From contig OY740768.1 of NCBI GenBank assembly GCA_963513935.1, forward strand, positions 75,554,877 to 75,618,876: a stretch of DNA of 64,000 bases. The letters are read 5' to 3'. This DNA comes from Aphrophora alni (Eukaryota; Arthropoda; Insecta; Hemiptera; Aphrophoridae). The notes under the pieces were generated by a model. It saw only the letters and a list, made by a program, of their open reading frames with translations, had not been told where the DNA came from and searched no databases. The translations under genes and the position numbers were made by a program. This document shows, one piece after another, positions 59,500 through 64,000 of this stretch; within the stretch, counting starts at the first letter, position 1; every line of letters begins with the position of its first letter.

Positions 59500-59840
59500 G
59501 ATGGTCAAACCCCCTACCACAAAACCCAGCGTAGATTTTAGATGATCAAGCCCCTTTCCAGAATCTCAAAGTCTATTTTTAGATGGTCAGACTCGTTCAC
59601 TATATCACAACGTCTGTTTTTAGATCGTTATACCCCTTTACTAAATCTCAACGTCTATATTTGATCGTCAAACCCCTTTCCTGAATCTCAAAGTTCTATA
59701 TACTTTCTATATCTTTCTCATTCACTATATCACAACGTTTATTTCTAGATCGTCAAACACCTTCAAAATCCGAAAATGTATTTTTAGATGGACAACCCTT
59801 TCATTAATTCCCAACATGTATGTTTCAGATGGTTAAACTT
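59500..59840. repeat. Diverged 41-bp minisatellite, about seven units
   Basis: Units begin AGATGATCAAGCCCCTTTCC (59540), AGATGGTCAGACTCGTTCAC (59581), AGATCGTTATACCCCTTTAC (59622) and TGATCGTCAAACCCCTTTCC (about 59662). Shorter or broken units lie on both sides. The 41-bp spacing is regular but the units differ a lot, so this is an old array. Confidence 0.82.
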
Positions 59841-62800
59841 TATTATGTATAACAGAAATATTGGTAAAAACTTAAATAAACAAATTCTTGAGTATCTGAT
59901 ATTTTGGCTATTTTTCGAGATACAATAAAATGAAGTTATCATATTAGTTCAACATTATAAACGCTAAATATATTGTAAAATGAACTATTTTCGAGATATT
60001 TGTTAAATGTAATACTATGAGATTTTGTAATATACTGGAAACTAATGTATAAAATCTACTAACTTGTTAGTGATATCTGAAACCATTTTGTAGTGACTTA
60101 TTTTTGAAAAAAAGAATAAAAAATGCAAATAGATAAACGGAAAAGGAAGTATTTTTTTGGCATATGTTTCTTGGAAATATTTTTTTGATTTTGACAGAAT
60201 CACTTCTCTGGCAAAATCATCGTGAAACGCTCACTCAAATGGTCAGCTTTTCTTCATTTACTACTCTTGGTTCTCAATTTTGTCATGAGGTCGAGTACTG
60301 TTACTACTAAAGGAATTCCGTTAATAAATAATAACATTATCAATCGTGGATAACATAACTCCACTTTGTTTTAATGTGTAAGGATATTGCCAATCAGCTG
60401 TTACACATTATCAGCTGTTCGATATAGTACATCATTATTATAATACGACGTAAATTGAATTGGTAAAGTAAACACGTCAAAGCGACTCGAGTGTAAAAAA
60501 ACCTCGTAGACTGTAGGCTACTATCGAAAGAAAAATATAGGCATGACTAAAATACATTAATAATTAATGATATTTAATAATACATCTAACAATAATGATA
60601 GTGACTAGTCGTGAATATGCTATTGTTTTTCAACTAAGTTAGGTAGAGTTCCCTTTGAAACTAAATCCCTATTTTAGAGAAACTGAGCGAATTAAATGTT
60701 TTTTTCCCCCTCTCGAATAATTGTTCAATTGCACAGTTACACTCACTTTTTCATTAAAATACCAGATTTCCTATTCACTTATCTGAACTTATAATCACTA
60801 TTACGTTGACTTAATTAATTATAGTGTATAAACTATTAAACGATCACTTTTAACACGTGGTAATGTCAGTGTTTTTTGAGTATGACTTTAACTGTCGAAA
60901 ATTTTGGAAAATTTCATGGCGAGTTAGCTTTTTTATGCATACTATACTTGGGTTACTTTATGCTAAAGACCAATTAATTACAAACGTTATTAAAAAAATA
61001 TTGTTTTTTTTGGAAAGCCTAACTTATCATAATAGTCTGGCAATTTAGACAAGACTGGAAGGAAAAAGACAACTTAAATAAAAAAAAAGTTGCAATACTA
61101 AAGGATTAAAGGAACTCAAGTTTTTATTTTCGTCGTACAAACTTAGGCTTACCTATACTAAACAATAAATACAGCAATTAAAACGTTACTCCATTGCACT
61201 AAAGAATGCTTAAAAATAAACTTCCTAACTACCTCAGTTTTTCCTGGTATAAACAAAGACTGTGACTCATTTCCGGAGTATTTAAAACGAACCTTTTTTA
61301 TTATCATTCTTTAAATCTGGACATGGTCAAAAGTAACATATTAAGTGGTCTGTTATGATGGCTTGTTATATAGTTGCCATTCATAGATAGTTAGTTCTCT
61401 TTGAGCAGAGAACACGCAAGGTTGAGTAATTCTCAGTTGTCAGTAAACCAATAATATCCGTCCCCTCATTTTCAACAAAAAGGCAATGATTTACGAAAAT
61501 GAAATATTAATATTTTCCAATATTTCTTGTACATGAAATGTACATTCTTATCGTGTTTGACTACTATTTAAAACTGCTGTCATTTTGAAATCATACATCG
61601 AATAAGCAATACAATGTAGCTAATTAGATTTTAATAATATTAATATATTTTCTAAAATTTAGAAACGACTTGAATATTTCTTCAGAACTAAAATGTATAT
61701 AATGTGAATAATTGAATTCTGTCCTTGAATGTTTGAATTGGAGCAGAGCTACCTTAAAGGGTTGAAATCAGTTCTCTTTTCAGAGAGTTATTCGAAATGT
61801 AACAAACGCTGTATCTCGTAAAGTATTTGACCGATCAGGTAGAACATTTTGCAAAGTGCGCGATTGTTAGGGCACTGTAAAAGATAAACAGGTTTGAATA
61901 ACCAAAGTAAACGATAACCAAAAAGTTATGTCAACTTTTTCAAGACATAAAATCACGATTTTAATTTTTCAGCAAAAAGAGGTCGTAAGTCTGGAAATTA
62001 ACCGTGTTCAACAAAATGTCAAGCTCATCTTAAATCAAACTACGCCTATGGATTTTATCCAGATTAAAAAAAAAAAAAAACTTTTTACGTTCGTTTTCAC
62101 ATTTGAAAGATTTATTGCTGAAAAATCTAAGAATATTTCCATTTTTTTACCTAGATCATAAAAAACAATAAAGGATTGTATTTTTATTTTACACCTTTCG
62201 AATTTTCAGATTTTGTTGATGGCTTTTTTTATTTTTTATTGGACTTTGGCTATCGAGATGTTATTACAAAACAATTCTTTCAGTTAGAATTTTATTTCAA
62301 TCTTGGAGATTTTCTAAGTTTGACTCAAAAAATGGATAGACTTACAAAATTCAAAGATTGAGTTCGTTATTCGTTATTAGATCAGTAGAAATTCAAGCCC
62401 TTTACATAATTACTATTTAATTAGATTAAATGATTCGAGTGGGTTTCATTATTCAAAATTAAATAAATCAATTACAATTGTAGTCAACTTAATTTTGAAT
62501 CACGAAGGATTTAACAAAACCCAGTAATGTCCAATCCGTCGCGCATTTTCACTGCGCATAGAATAAAGAGGATCCTTCCTCATTTGTCATATTCGTACTA
62601 AAATTATGAACATTTATCTGGATTAGCTCTATGTAGTCGTATTTTAAACAATTAGCGAAATTAGATTAATGCACCTCTGTTCTAGTTTTAAAACTTTATT
62701 GCGTTTATTTAGTTCAAGTTCATATTGTTATGATGTGTCTTGTCTATTTCTAGAGAAACACGTGGTATATTCGTATGTCTACAGCGAGTGTCCAGTTAGG

Positions 62801-64000
62801 ATGAAATTAAAACATAAAAATATCAAATTTGGTCAAATTCAAATCTATACTAAAAGACAAATAAATATAACTTCTTACCTCTACGTTTTGACAATTGCTT
62901 ATTATGAGTAACGATTTTACTCTGAATTTTGCTTCAGAGAACGCATAACCTTCAATTGTGTTTTTTAGATCGTAAATTTAATTATGAATTAAATAATGAT
63001 CGCAACGAATCCACAAACTATTGAATATCCCCCCCATTTTCACTTACATATAATTTACGACCCACTAAATTTTAAAATCTTTTTATTGCTTAGCAGAATA
63101 GTTCATTTTATAACACATATAGGCTAGTATAATTTCACATTTTTACGTCAGTACTGTACGATCAAAAACCACGATAATGTTTTAATTCCTAAAACTTGGA
63201 TTTAATATTGGTTGTACACACATCGATCAAATAAAAAAATACAGATCACCTTACTAATTAATGGAGTATCGAAGAGCTACTTTTAACTCCTATTATTAAA
63301 TCGTTGTAACTTTTTTTAAATTATCTATAGAATAAAATTGAAATATAATATTAGTAAATGTTGCATGAATACGAAGGCATTTATTAATAGTATACTGCAG
63401 ATATAAGAGAACTAATTGTACCGATTTCTATTTATAGATTAATGTGCCTCCAATCTGCATAATCGTCTTCATTATATCTGCCAACCACAGATATCATTTC
63501 ACATTTTAACGTTCTTTTACCACAAATAATTATATATAATGTTATTTTAAGCTGTAGAGCACACAACAGTAATTTAATTTTAATCACGACCCATATAACA
63601 TAAATGTTAGATATGTGCAATATGTACATCAAATAAGAAAGGTTAGAATAACTCTGAAATTAGGCCAGTCGACTAAAGTTTCTTTTGGTTTAAAGTATAC
63701 TTCGAAGTGTTCAAAAACGAGTAACACTTAGAAACGTGTTCTAATGGATTTTATTTGATTTTTTTAGGGTAACACATTTTAATGTTAAGAGAACTAATTC
63801 GTTGGTTGCATAATTACCTACAAACTGAGATGAGTTGCGTTACAATCGAGTCACTTTTTGCCAGTTGTGAAAAGGTTTTTACTGTTTTCCTCCCCATTAA
63901 AAAAAAAACAAAAAAAAAAACTTTATAACACTACCAAAACAACCTAATAAATTGTTTTCTAAATACAGCGCAGAAGGAAAATTTAAATGTTATGAAGTTA
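59841..64000. other. A+T-rich terminal spacer
   Basis: No gene recognised. Small frames at 60857-61048, 61928-62361, 62669-62911 and 63432-63632 have no domain. A pair of CAGCTG boxes lies in 'aatcagctgttacacattat' and onward near 60392-60420. A-runs lie near 62067-62080 and 63899-63920. Confidence 0.45.

Overview
This is non-coding, strongly A+T-rich animal nuclear DNA. The organism is most probably an insect or other arthropod. That is inferred from Jockey/CR1-type LINE fragments, mariner and Tc1-like transposon remains, CpG that is not visibly depleted, and abundant microsatellites. I found no convincing host protein-coding gene, rRNA, tRNA or CRISPR array. The short open frames are chance frames, antisense of dead transposons, or low-complexity repeats.

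Layout. 1-745: hairpins, three consensus CRE palindromes and a CCACC-rich tract. 746-8087: A+T-rich spacer with a diverged three-unit repeat (about 4935-5800). 8088-9985: a 134-bp satellite, old units at the left and homogenised units at the right. 10650-10870: a fold-back element. 11220-15681: a 98-unit minisatellite of 41 and then 46 bp. 16583-17750: a Tc1/mariner-superfamily element with long inverted repeats, TA flanks and a dead transposase. 18076-18355: a fold-back MITE. 19116-19515: a mariner N-terminal remnant. 20931-21182: a 63-bp repeat. 25385-26120, 40560-41182 and 53179-53417: decayed LINE 3' ends. 28155-28336 and 55873-56200: MITE-like elements. 29010-29233: a compound microsatellite. 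30785-31615: a diverged 0.3-kb triplication. 44270-49515: a decayed Jockey-type LINE (minus strand) whose reverse-transcriptase segment has been amplified into 24 tandem copies of 206 bp. 53944-59840: three further minisatellites and a few hairpins. The remaining stretches are unique-looking A+T-rich DNA.

The genes do not work together as a pathway, because none is intact. What the window does show is how tandem DNA forms and evolves. One satellite can be traced to a LINE reverse-transcriptase fragment with a 4-bp microhomology at the repeat junction. One has a two-site variant code that exposes block duplications. One carries a hairpin whose two arms changed together. All of this was read by eye; no database search or alignment program was run.
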